A stretch of 64,000 nt of DNA from Trichobilharzia szidati. Taxonomy: Eukaryota; Platyhelminthes; Trematoda; Strigeidida; Schistosomatidae. The translations under genes and the position numbers were made by a program. Below the pieces are notes generated by a model. That model made no database searches. It was given only the letters and a program-made list of their open reading frames with translations, and was not told where the DNA came from. This document shows, in pieces, positions 12,528 through 23,400 of the stretch; within the stretch, counting starts at the first letter, position 1; each line of letters starts with the position of its first letter. The DNA lies in NCBI GenBank assembly GCA_944472155.2, contig OX235273.1, positions 82,268,793-82,332,792 on the forward strand. Direction: 5' to 3'.

Positions 12528-13208
12528 TCAGCAGCAATATCCAGCGCCAATCACCATCAACGGGAGGGATTTGAAAGAGGTTACTTCATTCACTTATCTA
12601 GGGAGCATTGCCTCAACCACAGGAGGAACGGACGAGGATGTCAAATCGAGAATCGGGAAGGCGAGAAACACATTCATCAACCTGAAACCAATCTGGAAAT
12701 CTTCGTCACTCAGCATCAACAACAAAATTCGGATCTTCAATACAAACGTCAAGTCAGTCAGTTCTTCTATACGGATGGATCAGAAACTTGGCGGCGGGTC
12801 ACAATGAATATTTCCAACAGCCTGTTGCAGACCTTTATCAACAAATGTCTTCGCTCTATACTCAAGATCAGATGGCCGACCGGAAAGAATCACTAACAAG
12901 AAACTATGGGAAGAAACAAAACAAGAACCAATCGCTCAACAAATATGCAGAAGAAAGTGGAGATGGATTGGACACTCACTAAGGAGGCCACTGGGTGATA
13001 TCGCGCGTCAGGCGAATGTTCGAGTGGAACCCGAAAGGGAAGCGGCGAGTGGGACGTCCAAGGGTGACATGGAGATCGTGTAAAAAGTTGAAACAGTATG
13101 GACTAAGATGGATGCAGATGAAAAGTACATCAGAAGACAGAAGCAAGTAGAGACGTGTAGTTGGAGCCCAATGTTCCACTAGGAACCCAAGGGAACAATA
13201 ATAATAAT
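12528..13208 (+). pseudogene. RTE-like LINE, young 5'-truncated 3' end
   Basis: Starts abruptly at CAGCAATATCCAGCGCC and is very similar to 4.84-5.53 kb and 62.48-63.17 kb through to the CCACTAGGAACCCAAGGGAACAATAATAATAAT tail. Encoded segments in successive frames include P-I-T-I-N-G-R-D-L-K-E-V, G-T-D-E-D-V-K-S-R-I-G-K-A-R and S-S-I-R-M-D-Q-K. The frame is lost by small indels (an extra GGCG near 12,790, a missing codon near 13,075). No catalytic region is present. Confidence 0.92.
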
Positions 13209-13551
13209 AATTCAGTTGGTCACACCACTAAATATACTGCTCAGCTTATTCAAAAACTATTCAAGAGTGACTTAATCATGTAATTTGCATTTCAAATGTT
13301 GTGGTAATCTTTTGGGTGCATTTTTCATTCCATTTTATTTTTCCTACTAATTTATACACTTTCTTTCCTAATGTGGCGATTAGGGAAATAAATTATACAA
13401 ACTTTCATTGGTATTTGTGGAGATGCACGAAAATAGAAGTAATAGAATATTTTAAATTCTCTAGAAAGGACATATTCCGTATTCATTGTCGAATCACACA
13501 TAGGATTTGCACATACTATAGCTCAATCAAACTATAGTATCATTTATTGTG

Positions 13552-13735
13552 CGTCGGTGGCACATCGGTTAAGACGCTCGCCGACCATGCACATGGTCCG
13601 GGGTTCGATCCCCTGCCGACGCACACCCGATATAAATGGTTGGCCTGCAAAATTTGGGCTACCGATATCACATGCTGTAAATTTCATACTTGTACCAAAA
13701 ATACGGTGTGGAATCAAGCTGTAATAAAAAAATCA
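13552..13735 (+). mobile_element. tRNA-derived SINE, tail type B
   Basis: The head GTGCGTCGGTGGCACATCGG..GACGCTCGCC carries a pol III A-box-like segment and a B box (GGTTCGATCCC near 13,605). The ends GTGCGTCGG/CCGACGCAC pair like an acceptor stem. The tail (GGTTGGCCTGCAAAATTTGG, ACCGATATCACATG, GTGTGGAATCAAGCTGTAAT, poly-A) is also found at 39.8 kb (antisense) and 58.9 kb, and differs from the tail of the other SINEs here. Non-coding; mobilised in trans. An RTE fragment begins just downstream. Confidence 0.88.
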
Positions 13736-13749
13736 AAAAATATATACTG

Positions 13750-14705
13750 GTCTGAGAACGCAGCAAGACTAGACGAAATTTCCCCTGATGCACTGCAGAC
13801 GGACACAGAGATTGCAGCGGATATGCTCACGCCACTGTTGCAAAAACCTTAGAAAGATGGAAAGGTGCCTACTAATTGGAAAAGAGGCTACTTTTCCAAG
13901 CAACCAAAGAAGGGCAACCTACGCCTCTGTCCGCAAGATATGGCGTAGAATCATGCTCTTCGTTATGCTAAGTAGAATACTAAGCCGCATCATCCTGGAG
14001 AGAATAAAAGATGCACTGCATACAGAACTCCTCTCCCCGCCCACCGGAATAAGCTGGATTCAGGAAAGGCAAATCATCTGCTGATCAAATTGCAACTCTA
14101 CGCATCGTCATCACAGAACAAAGCATAGAATGGCAGTCAAACCTGTACCTCAATTTCATCGACTTCGAAAAGGCCTTCGACAGACAGCGTTGATTGAGAA
14201 GTAATTTGGAAACTACTTCAACACTATGGCGTGCAGTACCCAAATCTTTATCAATCACATTCAACGGTTATTTGACAGTGGTACGTTTAATTTGATCTAC
14301 AATCGAAAAGCAACAACAATAACTAGCACCAGTCACCATCAACGGGAGGAATTTGAAGGATATCACTTCTTTCAGTTATCTATGCAGCATCGTTTCAACT
14401 ACAGGCGACACGGATGAGAATGTGAAAACTCAGGATTGGAAAAGCAAGACAGACCTTCATTAATCTGAAATCAGCTAGTAAATGAATTGGACATTCACTG
14501 AAAAGACCTCTGAGTGACATCGAACTCTAGGATCTCGAGTTGAACCCTAGTGGGAAGTGACGAGTTGGGTCTTCGAGGGTGACAGGGAGGAGATCGTGTG
14601 AGTTGGAGGAGATTAAGGACTATGAGCAGTCGTGGTGCCAGCTAAAGAGATCTTTTGTTGAAGCCATATGTCCCACTAGGAACCCAAGGGGACAATAATA
14701 TAATA
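13750..14705 (+). pseudogene. RTE-like LINE with internal deletion
   Basis: Begins near the equivalent of A-A-G-P-D-G-I-P-P-E-A-L and continues through M-L-T-P-L-L-Q-K, S-R-I-I-L-E-R-I-K-D-A-L-H-T-E-L and N-F-I-D-F-E-K-A-F-D (motif A; the Asp of AFD is present near 14,180). An internal deletion near 14,300 joins the region just before the Q-G box to the CAACAACAATAAC / ACCATCAACGGGAGG segment, removing the FADD catalytic box. It ends in GAAGCCATATGTCCCACTAGGAACC..GGGACAATAAT. Several frameshifts. Confidence 0.88.
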
Positions 14706-14714
14706 TAATAATAC

Positions 14715-16254
14715 ACTTGTCATAGAATTAACACTAGTAACTACTTTGGATTCATGATATACATGCTAAATAACGTATTCAGAAATCAGTGTAACCAAGC
14801 ATCACTTTACGCTGCAGTACTTGTCATATGAAAAGTTATTTAGCAATGCTATTTTTTCTCATATAGTTGGAATTTATCAGCAGTGCTAGTTATAACGCAG
14901 TCATAAAAAAGACGCTAAGTTTTATCACCTAGTTTGCCTTCGAGATTTTACTTCTGAATGTATCAAACAGAAGAACAGCAGATGTCAGGAAGTGTTCAGT
15001 AGTGTGAATATTACAAAACTAGATTTCTTACCATTGTTCTTTAAACTGTTGACTTAACTTTTATTTTAGTTAAGAAATTTCTTGAATAAAGAGAAACACT
15101 ATGTATACACATTTATTAACATAAATAAAATTTTGTTCTTCAACTGTTAGATCGTTACAACCAAAATAAATTTGGCGTTCTTAATTAGTACATTTTCCAG
15201 TGACCTTGTGAAACTTGTAATTAACTTTATAGTTCATTAATTCCAACTTTTTCGTCAGCACATAATAATTAAAGTGATTATTTTTGGGTTTCGTTTGTGC
15301 AAGAAAAAAGGCTACAACCATTTTTGCACAGATATGCGAATGCAATTTAAATGGCAAACAAATTTATGCAATTGTAAACAATTAATTTGCATGAACAATA
15401 TTCAGATTGTTTTTCTTCTACTCTGTAATGACAGCTGTTTATCATAGAAACAGGTATTTGTAACTTAGCAGTGTCAGATTTCCTTAGTTGCTAACTGTCT
15501 CTTACAAATTGTTTGATTGCTGGACTGATATAACTCATAAATTATTTGTGATTTACTACTGTGAATATATATAACACTACGTGACATTTTGATGCTTCCT
15601 TATGGGGTGTATTTGTTAAGTGCCGGTTTACAAACAGCTTCCATTTGCAAATAATAATAGGAATTGTTTCAAATAAAGAATAACCAAGAAATGTGTAAAG
15701 CTTTTTAAATTTACCATCTTCAAAAACACTTTTTTCGCAAGAATAATACAGCTATTTTGAATCGTGTAAAATATCGTTTCCAGAATTTTCAAAACCTGTC
15801 TTGTTATTTTAATACTTCTGTACTCTCCACCAAATTTCCTTTGGCGTTTCACACTTTTTTGGGGAGTTCTTCACTTTCCCATAGAATTTTCAAATTACAA
15901 AAGACGGGACAGGCAATTACGACATGTATGGATATGAAAAACGATTTTATTTGTAGACAAATGTTATTTATGTAACTATATCATGCGTTGATCCATAAAA
16001 ATGAAGGAAGCAGTTCTAATTTCAGAGGAAACAATAAAATACTTTGGTTAACTAACCGAATGATAGATAATAGAATATAGAAATATTACAAACAGATAAA
16101 GCTTTACATAAATACACTAAAAAATATTTGAGTATATGTTTTTACTAAAAAGATTAGTCACACAGTTATGCATTCTCTGTGTTTTAGATCATTCCTTTCC
16201 GAATTTGTGACTGCAGGATGTCTCTTTTAACATGACATTCTATTGGCTTTTTCG
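14715..16254. other. No gene recognised
   Basis: AT-rich. Small frames on both strands (15,628-15,852 minus; 15,757-15,975 plus) overlap each other and show no family motif. Confidence 0.45.
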
Positions 16255-16775
16255 CGGCCCGCCTAAAAATTTGGGCTACTAAAAATTTCCATCTCTTTAT
16301 TGTATAAATTTTCTGCCGTTCAGTGTGTTTTAATCAACTAAGAAATGACCTCTAATGACACTATTCACTGTGGTGTGTATTTCAAATGTTTGCAAGCTCC
16401 TGATTCGCAAGTTCTTCAAAAACTTCAGGAAAGGCCTGACTGTGGTTGGTGACGGGTTCCAATATATGAGCTAACTGTTCTTCACTTATGTTCTTGCGTC
16501 TCAGAATGTACTTCTGAACATTTTACAATTGACTTCCAAACAGATATCGTGGATTCCTTGAAGGAGACAAACAGAAGTATCATAATGAAATGGTTTGTGC
16601 TTCAGTTTAGAGACCATTGTGTCACAGGATATACTGCCATTTTATACCTTACTTGGAAATATTGTATGAGAGGGAAATATCATTCAATAAACTCCTCTGA
16701 AAATTCTGTACATTTTATAAATACTGTTCAGAATAAAGGTGTTATTATTATTATTACAAAAGTGATATAAGTGTT
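16255..16775 (-). repeat. Repeated unrecognised ORF, copy 1 (degenerate)
   Basis: Paralogous to 51,305-51,790 (minus) and 37,300-37,600 (plus). Read on the minus strand it includes R-K-N-I-S-E-E-Q-L-A-H-I-L-E-P-V, then N-H-S-Q-A-F-P-E-V-F-E-E-L-A-N-Q-E-L-A-N, before a stop. The upstream half is interrupted by stops. Protein function is unknown and I do not recognise a domain. It could be a duplicated exon or an uncharacterised transposon ORF. Nucleotide similarity extends outside the ORF (GGGCTACTAAAAATTTCC near 16,270 and 51,317). Confidence 0.6.
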
Positions 16776-17094
16776 TTTAAATTACTGAAAAACAAAATTG
16801 TCTACCTGGCTATTTCAGGTAGTGCGGTACCGAAACTGGATTCGTAAAAAACATTTTGACATGAACCAAAGGTGGGGAAGGAGAACTACGCATTTATATG
16901 TGCTAAGTTGATGAGGACTGTATTCAGAAGATGAAAGTGGCCACTGGACAGATGTTCTGAAATTGGAATGAGAAGCTTTGGCCAGTAGAGTCCATCGCGT
17001 CAAGTTGAAGTAAATGCCCATCGATGGCACCAGTTGCCAGCGGTTTCACATGACGAACTGACAAAGTTGAGACTCACGAGTCAGTGCATTCCAG

Positions 17095-17230
17095 CCGAAG
17101 TAGCTGAATAGTCGAGGGGTTGGCTGCGTAACCTTAATGTCCAAGGTTCATGAGTACAGACTGATGCAGAGTCCAAAAGTGGGGCGAAACAATAGTTCAA
17201 TACTCCTTGGTTTTCAGTACCTCTCTGACA
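17095..17230 (+). mobile_element. Divergent tRNA-SINE with hammerhead-like tail
   Basis: The head GTAGCTGAATAGTCGAGGGG..CCAAGGTTCATGAGT resembles A and B boxes. Immediately 3' is CTGATGCAGAGTCC, a loop, then GGGGCGAAACA and CTCCTTGGTTTTCAG, which parallels the CTGATGA-stem II-GAAACAGCTG-TTCC.GGTTTTCA order of the hammerhead SINEs at 39-50 kb. An extra CA in the core suggests loss of ribozyme activity. Old copy; boundaries approximate. Confidence 0.5.
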
Positions 17231-17234
17231 GATG

Positions 17235-18066
17235 TTGCTTCATGAAATAATATACATTAAAGTTAATTGAAATTCTCTTTGAAACTCATTTTTTTATCAG
17301 TGCCTACATATTTGAAGCCATTTATCGGGAAGACATTTATTAAGGAGATAAATTTGTGATCTACAGATAGAAATTTAGCATTTAAACACTATACTATTTG
17401 TTTCAGATCATTTCAACGCCTCTCTAATTTACTGATACTGTTAAAGAACCGTAGACTTGTTACCAAATATATAGCATGAAGCAGTTTTATTGAATGTTAT
17501 GCTTAATTCTAATGTTCAGGTAAGTTGGTGCAGAGAGAATTCTTTTTTAAAATACACATCCATGAATACATCAATTCAGCTCAGTGTCATAACATACAGA
17601 AAAAGAACTAAAGAAATGAATCGTGAATAACAATTTTAAATGATCTATTTTATATATATCTAGAAAGCGATGAGCAGTGTTCAATCAGGCACAATTTAGT
17701 TTAGAAAATATTATAACAATTTATTCGAATTATTAATTCACTGTAAGGCAAATTACGTGGTAAGACGTGCACAAGTACGCCTTAAACATAGATTTTTATT
17801 CACTGAGAATTTAAACTAAAATCAGTAGACGAAACTGGCATGATCTGCTTTTTATGCTAGTAAAGGAAACCACATTTTTCAGTTTCAGAATGCTTAATCT
17901 ACTGTTTAGAAAGAGTGTGTATAATTTAAGCGGAATGAGAAGATACTGTATCCTACTTTCTATCAAAATCCAAGTGATAACTGAAAAGGTGTGTTGAACA
18001 GAAATTGTTTTTTACCTTATAAGAGAGTTTCATATTTTCAAATCGTGGAAAATACCCATTGGAACA
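17235..18066. other. No gene recognised
   Basis: AT-rich spacer; nothing supported. Confidence 0.45.
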
Positions 18067-18376
18067 TTAGACTGAGAAGAACAAGAAGTTCAGCAAAGAT
18101 ATCTTTCCGGCGATTTCATTCTCAAGAGCTGTACAATCGCATTTATATAGATAAGTTCACATGGATACAATTCTTATTTGTTTAATTCCACATAATAACG
18201 AAAGTGATAATAGTTTTCAACTTGATATGAAAGTTTGAAGGTACAAATACAGATTACAAGGTGCTTAGAGGCAAGATTGCATAGGATTAGTTACAACAGT
18301 TACAACGTATGCAAAATTAATATTTGATAACTGGAGAAATAGTTTTAAAAGCGAATAAAAGGTGATAGTTGTTTTC
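18067..18376 (-). repeat. PLE terminal repeat, left inverted arm
   Basis: About 310 bp that is a near-perfect reverse complement of 19,417-19,732. Outer end: GAGAAGAACAAGAAGTTCAG / AAAGATATCTTTCCGGCGAT; inner end: GGTGATAGTTGTTTTC. It corresponds to the 3' pLTR that follows other PLE copies in the window, here reversed. The similarity of the arms implies a recent origin or gene conversion. Confidence 0.9.
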
Positions 18377-18688
18377 AAAAGTCTTCTTCAGGGATTTGGA
18401 GATTCTCTTTTTAAGGACATCTGCTGCTAGGTCTCCCCTGAATTCCAGATTCAAATAGAGTGTCTTCTTTTGCACTGAAGTGTATTCTTCTCTTTTTGGC
18501 CTTGGTTTCATGTTCTTCTCCACGAAACGTGGTGGGTATCCATTTTGAACCACGATGCTTTTTATGAATAGGAGCTCTTCTTCTAAACAGTCATCACTAC
18601 AAATTCTTCTGGTGCGGTGGGCTAGCGATATGAAGAGAGCTCTTTTACGACTGATAGGTATCCAACTGTAGAAGTTTGTCAGCTGGCC
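18320..18688 (-). pseudogene. PLE internal coding segment, inverted
   Basis: On the minus strand this encodes the linker between RT and GIY-YIG of a PLE: F-Y-S-W-I-P-I-S-R-K-R, then C-L-E-E-E-L-L-F-I-K, N-G-Y-P-P-R-F-V-E-K-N, and L-Y-L-N-L-E-F-R-G-D, A-D-V-L-K-K-R. The last motif is shared with 20.9 kb (N-L-E-F-E-G..S-D-M-L-K-N-R). Immediately after K-K-T-F-E-N-N-Y-H the sequence passes into the pLTR, skipping the GIY-YIG domain. The missing domain lies on the opposite strand at 18,690-19,117. So the two halves of one PLE type are head to head. Confidence 0.88.
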
Positions 18689-19117
18689 ATTCCGTCAGCA
18701 ACTCTAAGAGTGATATTCTCTAAATGCCCACTTCTTCGGAGCAGTGGGAAGGATAGACTTCCGCATATGACCACTTCAGTGTGCATATATCAGTTCACCT
18801 GCTCTTACGGAGCTAGGTACATAGGCCGTTCTATGCGGGTCTTATCAAAACGTGTTACAGAACATCACCCAGCATGGCTGCAAAGAGGAAGCACTGGTTC
18901 AATCAGAAGCGCAATAACCGAACATCTTGTCAATACCTGTCACAGAATCTCAACCGACTCATCATTTAGAGTCACTTACAAAGTAAACAAAAATCTTCCG
19001 AAGACAGTGTGCTTCCGACTTCTTTGCACTGCGGAAGCTCTCGCCATATGCATCGTAAAGCCGAAGCTATGTGTTCAAAAGAAACTAGTCCAGCCTTTAC
19101 AACTACCATGGACCTAG
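18689..19117 (+). CDS. PLE GIY-YIG endonuclease domain, truncated
   Basis: Penelope-like endonuclease domain, the C-terminal part of a PLE polyprotein that would cleave target DNA to prime retrotransposition. Counting from the start-like codon at 18,710, residues 25-31 are C-I-Y-Q-F-T-C and 37-41 are Y-I-G-R-S, followed by R-V-L-S-K-R-V-T-E-H (catalytic Arg region) and S-A-I-T-E-H-L (Glu region), ending Q-P-L-Q-L-P-W-T. The frame extends upstream of 18,710, so the start is not real. The RT domain is absent. Uninterrupted for about 140 codons, which suggests a young insertion, but non-autonomous. Confidence 0.88.
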   Translation: MPSATLRVIFSKCPLLRSSGKDRLPHMTTSVCIYQFTCSYGARYIGRSMRVLSKRVTEHHPAWLQRGSTGSIRSAITEHLVNTCHRISTDSSFRVTYKVNKNLPKTVCFRLLCTAEALAICIVKPKLCVQKKLVQPLQLPWT

Positions 19118-19416
19118 TTCGGTATGTTCCCTTATCCTTCATTTTTTTTGTTTTGTTATCTGTGTGTTATTTTCTCTATTTACCTTCATTCAATTCATCC
19201 TATTTTTTCAGTTATAAAATCAGTAAGCCGTTTAGAATAACCATTTTACAATTATATTCTAATCCTGTGTAATTTTTTGTTTCTATGCCTCTTGTAATCT
19301 ATATTCACACCTCCAAACTTACATTTCAAGTTGAAAATTTTGATTTCAATTTGTTTCCGTGCTCATTTTGTTCACGCCTGTAATTCGTTCTAAGCCTCTT
19401 GTAATTCATATCAAGT
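19118..19416 (+). mobile_element. PLE 3' untranslated spacer
   Basis: AT-rich sequence between the GIY-YIG stop codon and the right inverted arm. It contains imperfect internal repeats (CCTCTTGTAATCTATATTCA.. and CCTCTTGTAATTCATATC..), which also resemble CACCTTGTAATCTGTATTTG inside the arm at 19,530. This suggests a short tandem duplication of the 3' region. Confidence 0.6.
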
Positions 19417-19732
19417 TGAAAACAATTATCACCTTTTATTCGCTTTTAAAACTATTTCTCCAGTTATCAAATATTAATTTTGCATACGTTGTAACTGTTG
19501 TAACTAATCCTATGCAATCTTGCCTCTAAGCACCTTGTAATCTGTATTTGTACCTTCAAACTTTCATATCAAGTTGAAAACTATTATCACTTTCGTTATT
19601 ATGTGGAATTAAACAAATAAGAATTGTATCCATGTGAACTTATCTATATAAATGCGATTGTACAGCTCTTGAGAATGAAATCGCCGGAAAGATATCTTTG
19701 CTGAACTTCTTGTTCTCCTCAATCTAAAGTTT
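19417..19732 (+). repeat. PLE terminal repeat, right inverted arm
   Basis: Near-perfect inverted match to 18,067-18,376, starting GAAAACAATTATCACC and ending CTTGTTCTCCTCAATCTAAAG. It contains the hairpin-prone segment GCGATT..AATCGC followed by CGGAAAGATATCTTTGCTG, conserved in degraded form near 9.55, 20.4 and 43.4 kb. Confidence 0.9.
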
Positions 19733-19739
19733 CATATTT

Positions 19740-20339
19740 AGTTGCAATTTAAATCTTTTTTTGTTTGTTAATTTGTTTAATGGAGTCCTTCGTTGACTTA
19801 GTCTCTGTGTACATTTGGGTTCTTGTTGAAAACGTTTAAACAATGGCCTAATGTTTTTGGTTAGTGGTAGTTGGCAGTAGACTCCAGGGTCCATGTTTCG
19901 TTCTGTTCACGATTTATCAGATAGATATACCTGCTCTCCACTGAAAAGCCACACTCATTCTGAAACTGGAAGCCAGGACAGTAATTAACATTGTAGAGAC
20001 ACTAAGGAGTACTGTTAGACTACATTTCAAATTACTGTTGTCAAATTATAGTATGTAGAGACAACAGAAAGTATTGAGTTTATTATAAGACGATTCATTG
20101 AGGAGGAAGATTAGATTATGGAGAAAATATCAAGTAATTATGTGTTAATTCAGATTACTTATCACTCAGAAGTTAAGCTTGTAAAGATGCACCACAAATA
20201 GATTATTCCATTAAGTATTTATGAGATCAAAACGGGAACTTTCTGTGAATATATTTAGTTACTCAAGATTTTTCATGGAAATTCATACCTCATATTTTTT
20301 AGAAAGAACTTAATGATTCAATTATATTCAATGAATAGA
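19740..20339. other. No gene recognised
   Basis: AT-rich spacer between two PLE copies; no ORF or SINE. Confidence 0.45.
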
Positions 20340-20565
20340 TGCTAAAGTTTGAAAAACTCTTAATCATATTAAGAACATAGTATTTAGCGAAAAAACCCTT
20401 TTCAAAGAATTTATTATCAAGCTGTACAATCGTATATATATATATATATATATGGTTTTTAAGAAATTATATCCGGTAAGGGAATTAGATCAAAGGTGTT
20501 ATTATATGAAATAATAATAGTAGTATGAAATGCAATTAAAATATTTGTGATTATAATCACAGTTA
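20340..20565 (-). repeat. PLE 3' terminal repeat (minus-strand element)
   Basis: Contains the TTATTATCAAGCTGTACAATCG block and a TA dinucleotide run (about 20,431-20,452). It is the antisense counterpart of the 3' end seen at 9.55 and 19.65 kb, and lies downstream of the minus-strand PLE ORF at 20.87-21.42 kb. The inner part (TTTGTGATTATAATCAC) resembles 43,150-43,200. Confidence 0.7.
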
Positions 20566-20865
20566 AATATCAATTAGCAAAACAATTAATGTCATATACA
20601 GAATAATATATAAGGTGTATAGATGTTGGAAAGGGGTGCATAATTATAGGATTAGTAGGCGAATATATAGGGTTACATAATATGGTGTGAAATTTGGTAA
20701 GATAGAATTCAATATTGTAAAATAGAAATAATAATTTTGGATTTAGGAAGACAAGTGGGACGGGCGGAAACAATTCAGAGTGAGAAAAGTAATAATAATA
20801 ATAATCGTAGTAATAAGGGAAAGGTACGTAGAATAACTAAATGAACAAAATAAATAAATGTCCCT

Positions 20866-21420
20866 CTACGACCAAGGCAGAAGTAGGGATTGTACATACT
20901 TCTTTTGTACACAAAGGTCTGGCTTAAAGTCATGAATTGCCAAGGCCTCAATTGTCTTTAGAAGTCTGTAACGAAGAAAACGCGGCAAGTCACCATGGAT
21001 TCTATATATTATCTTAAAATCATGGTCAGGGGTGGCAGAGTGACAGGAGTCGATCAGGTGTTCTAGAATAGACCTTCGCACACACTTCCTTTCTCCCTTG
21101 TAAAACCATGCAGCTGGAATATGTCCTCGTATCCGTGTGTAAAGCGTCCTCTGGCTACGGCCAATATACCTTGCTCCACAAGAGCAGGTGAACTGATAGA
21201 TGCACATGGAGGCGGCCAGACGGGGGAGCTTATCGTTTACAGAGATGGAGGACAACTTGCGGCTGGTGAACGTCATTTGTAGTTTTACTGCAAAGAACGT
21301 CTTGCTGACTGCTTTAGAGAGACGGTTTTTGAGCATATCTGAAGCTTGAACACCTTCGAATTCCAAGTTCATGAATAAGGTTTTCTTTGGAACAAATAAT
21401 AAAATATGTTCAAGGAAGAT
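20866..21420 (-). CDS. PLE GIY-YIG endonuclease region, 5'-truncated
   Basis: An intact open frame encoding the C-terminal region of a Penelope-like protein. The frame continues upstream of the first ATG (21,372) with V-P-K-K-T-L-F, matching K-K-T-L-Y-L-N-L-E-F at 18.4 kb, so the true start is lost by truncation near 21,420. Counting from that ATG: linker 1-50, C-I-Y-Q-F-T-C at 57-63, R-Y-I-G-R-S at 68-73, Arg80/Arg82, and L-E-H-L at 103-106. It ends at the usual P-D-L-C-V-Q-K-K and L-L-L-P-W-S. It would encode a GIY-YIG nuclease that nicks DNA; the reverse transcriptase is missing. This is the best-preserved GIY-YIG copy in the window. Confidence 0.9.
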   Translation of the reverse strand: MFLEHILLFVPKKTLFMNLEFEGVQASDMLKNRLSKAVSKTFFAVKLQMTFTSRKLSSISVNDKLPRLAASMCIYQFTCSCGARYIGRSQRTLYTRIRGHIPAAWFYKGERKCVRRSILEHLIDSCHSATPDHDFKIIYRIHGDLPRFLRYRLLKTIEALAIHDFKPDLCVQKKYVQSLLLPWS

Positions 21421-22195
21421 GTAGGCATAAATTATATGCAGTGGTCAGATAGCATCATTTCTCATTGATTATTGTAACAATATTTCTCATTACCTTTTGA
21501 CTTTAGTACATTAGAATTTATATTTGTACAATCCTAGTTCGTTATATGCTCTTCCTGATGAAAGTTATGACGAATATATTCAAAAATACGACACTGTGTG
21601 CACACACATCTATCTGTTTCCAATAAGTTAACTTTTAATTGGTACATTATCTTTATTCATAATAAATCTATTTTCTTCCATTGAGCCGAACAGGTTTTAT
21701 CATATTACATGCGTAAACAAATTACACCGTGAGCTTATCTACCCAGATCTAAGTACACACAACTACTTGAAGCTGACATTAGATACTCAAAATTCCTTAT
21801 AACAAATTGTAATATCTTACTGTAGCAGTACCAAGTAAACAGCAATAAGTTTAGAGAAATGCCTGACGTCAGTCAGGATTCAAGATTCAATCGGTCGATA
21901 CACTTCTGTTCAAAACATATCTACAATTACTATTACACAAATAAGTAGCAAAAATATTGTTACAGAAACAATATCTTTATAGTAATATATTTGGCTGTTA
22001 TACAGTCATGCAAAATAATGCTGCTCAACTCTTTTGGTTCGAAACATATCATGGTATGGATGAAAGCTTTTGTACAAAATCACCTCTGCTGCTAAAGATA
22101 ACCTCTTCAGATGGATTAGTAAACAAACACTGACACATTTCTATAGACTCTTGCTCTTTGCTGTTTGCCGTTAAACATGGAAATTACAAATGTTG
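21421..22195. other. No gene recognised
   Basis: AT-rich spacer; no supported feature. Confidence 0.45.
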
Positions 22196-23400
22196 AGGAG
22201 ATATTATTACTTGTCCTTTGGATTGTCACTGGGACGCAGAAATTCTGTGTTCACTGACATCTTTCTTGTCTGGCTTCTGACTGCCTACCAGCTTTCATTT
22301 TCCTTACAAATGATCTCCCTTATATCATTTATATACACCCAATTCATTGCTTTCCATTTGCATTTCACTTGGAGGCCTGATGTATGACGTCACTTAATGG
22401 TCATCTCAGTGTATATCCACTCAACTTGCATTTCGTACTACATGTTTGTTAGGAAATAGGTTCTAAGTTGATACGCTGCTGAAGTTCCTTGTTAGTTGTC
22501 CTCTGTGGTCGGCTATCTGACCTTCAGTGTCTAGCCCTTGAGGCAGCTATTGATGTAAAATCACAATAGTCGGTTGGGAATACTCTGAAACATACAAAAG
22601 CAATGACTGGCTTGACATTAGTGCTGAAAATATGGATGTTGCTCCTTGTGCTTAGTGCAATGAATCTCCTCACTGGTTTCATAGTATTGAAAGCCTATCT
22701 TACTTATCCCATTATTCCTATCTTTGACACTCTCATACCTGTCCTGTGCAGTCGAAGAAATAATGCGCAGGTGACTTCCTTCAAATTTCTCCCGCTGAAG
22801 GTGATTGATACTTGTCCATCACAGTCACAAATGTCATCGGTGACAATAGGCAGCTTTGTCTTACTTCTGTCTTCACTTTAGAAACTTCATTGAGTTTTCC
22901 ACTAAGAATCACTTGAGGTGTGCCATTATCATATAGCTGTTGGGTGAGGTTGATAAGGGTGTGGGGAACTGCACTCCATAGTGCTAAAGTAGCTGACAAA
23001 TTATTTCGCGCTCAAGGATGTTTTAAGTGTTTTCCGAGTTGAAGAAGAAAAGATTCGACTACCATTCTATGTTCCAACAGGCAGTGATCGGTATGGCTTC
23101 ATTTTGATCCGCTGATATTTTATGTTTCCTAAAGCAGCCAAGCGGAGCTTTCTATTCAGAACATCTTTCAGCCCCTTACAAATAATGAGATTTCGCTTGG
23201 GGTGGACAAGAGCAAGAGTTTCCTCCAGTTTTCGCATTGGATTAAGTCACCCTTCTTTGGCGGTTTGATGAGGTAACTCTTCTCCCATTCAGCAGATATC
23301 TTTCCTTCATCACAAAAAAAACCTTCTGAAGAATCGATTTTCATTCCACCTACTCCCATAGATTCCTGACAATTCCTTACCATATCTTCTCATTCCTTCT
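22196..23400 (-). pseudogene. RTE-like LINE, degenerate RT region, antisense
   Basis: Antisense LINE remnant spanning most of the RT. Reading from 23,400 down, the minus frame 23,168-23,383 gives E-G-K-I-S-A-E-W-E-K-S-Y-L-I-K, P-K-K-G-D-L and L-L-L-S-T-P-S-E-I, matching the K-V-P-T-D-W / L-P-K-K-G-D / L-L-S-T-P-S-K-I run at 61.7 kb. Frame 22,781-22,999 gives T-L-I-N-L-T-Q-Q-L-Y-D-N-G-T and E-V-R-Q-S-C-L-L-S-P, where the usual V-R-Q-G is changed to V-R-Q-S. The 3' part (22,200-22,780) is rearranged or partly deleted, since the FADD box is not seen. Old, inactive copy. Confidence 0.85.

Noticed and set aside
13552..13625. tRNA gene (A and B boxes, paired ends)
   Set aside because: The same head occurs in about ten copies with SINE tails and target duplications, so these are tRNA-derived SINEs, not functional tRNA genes.
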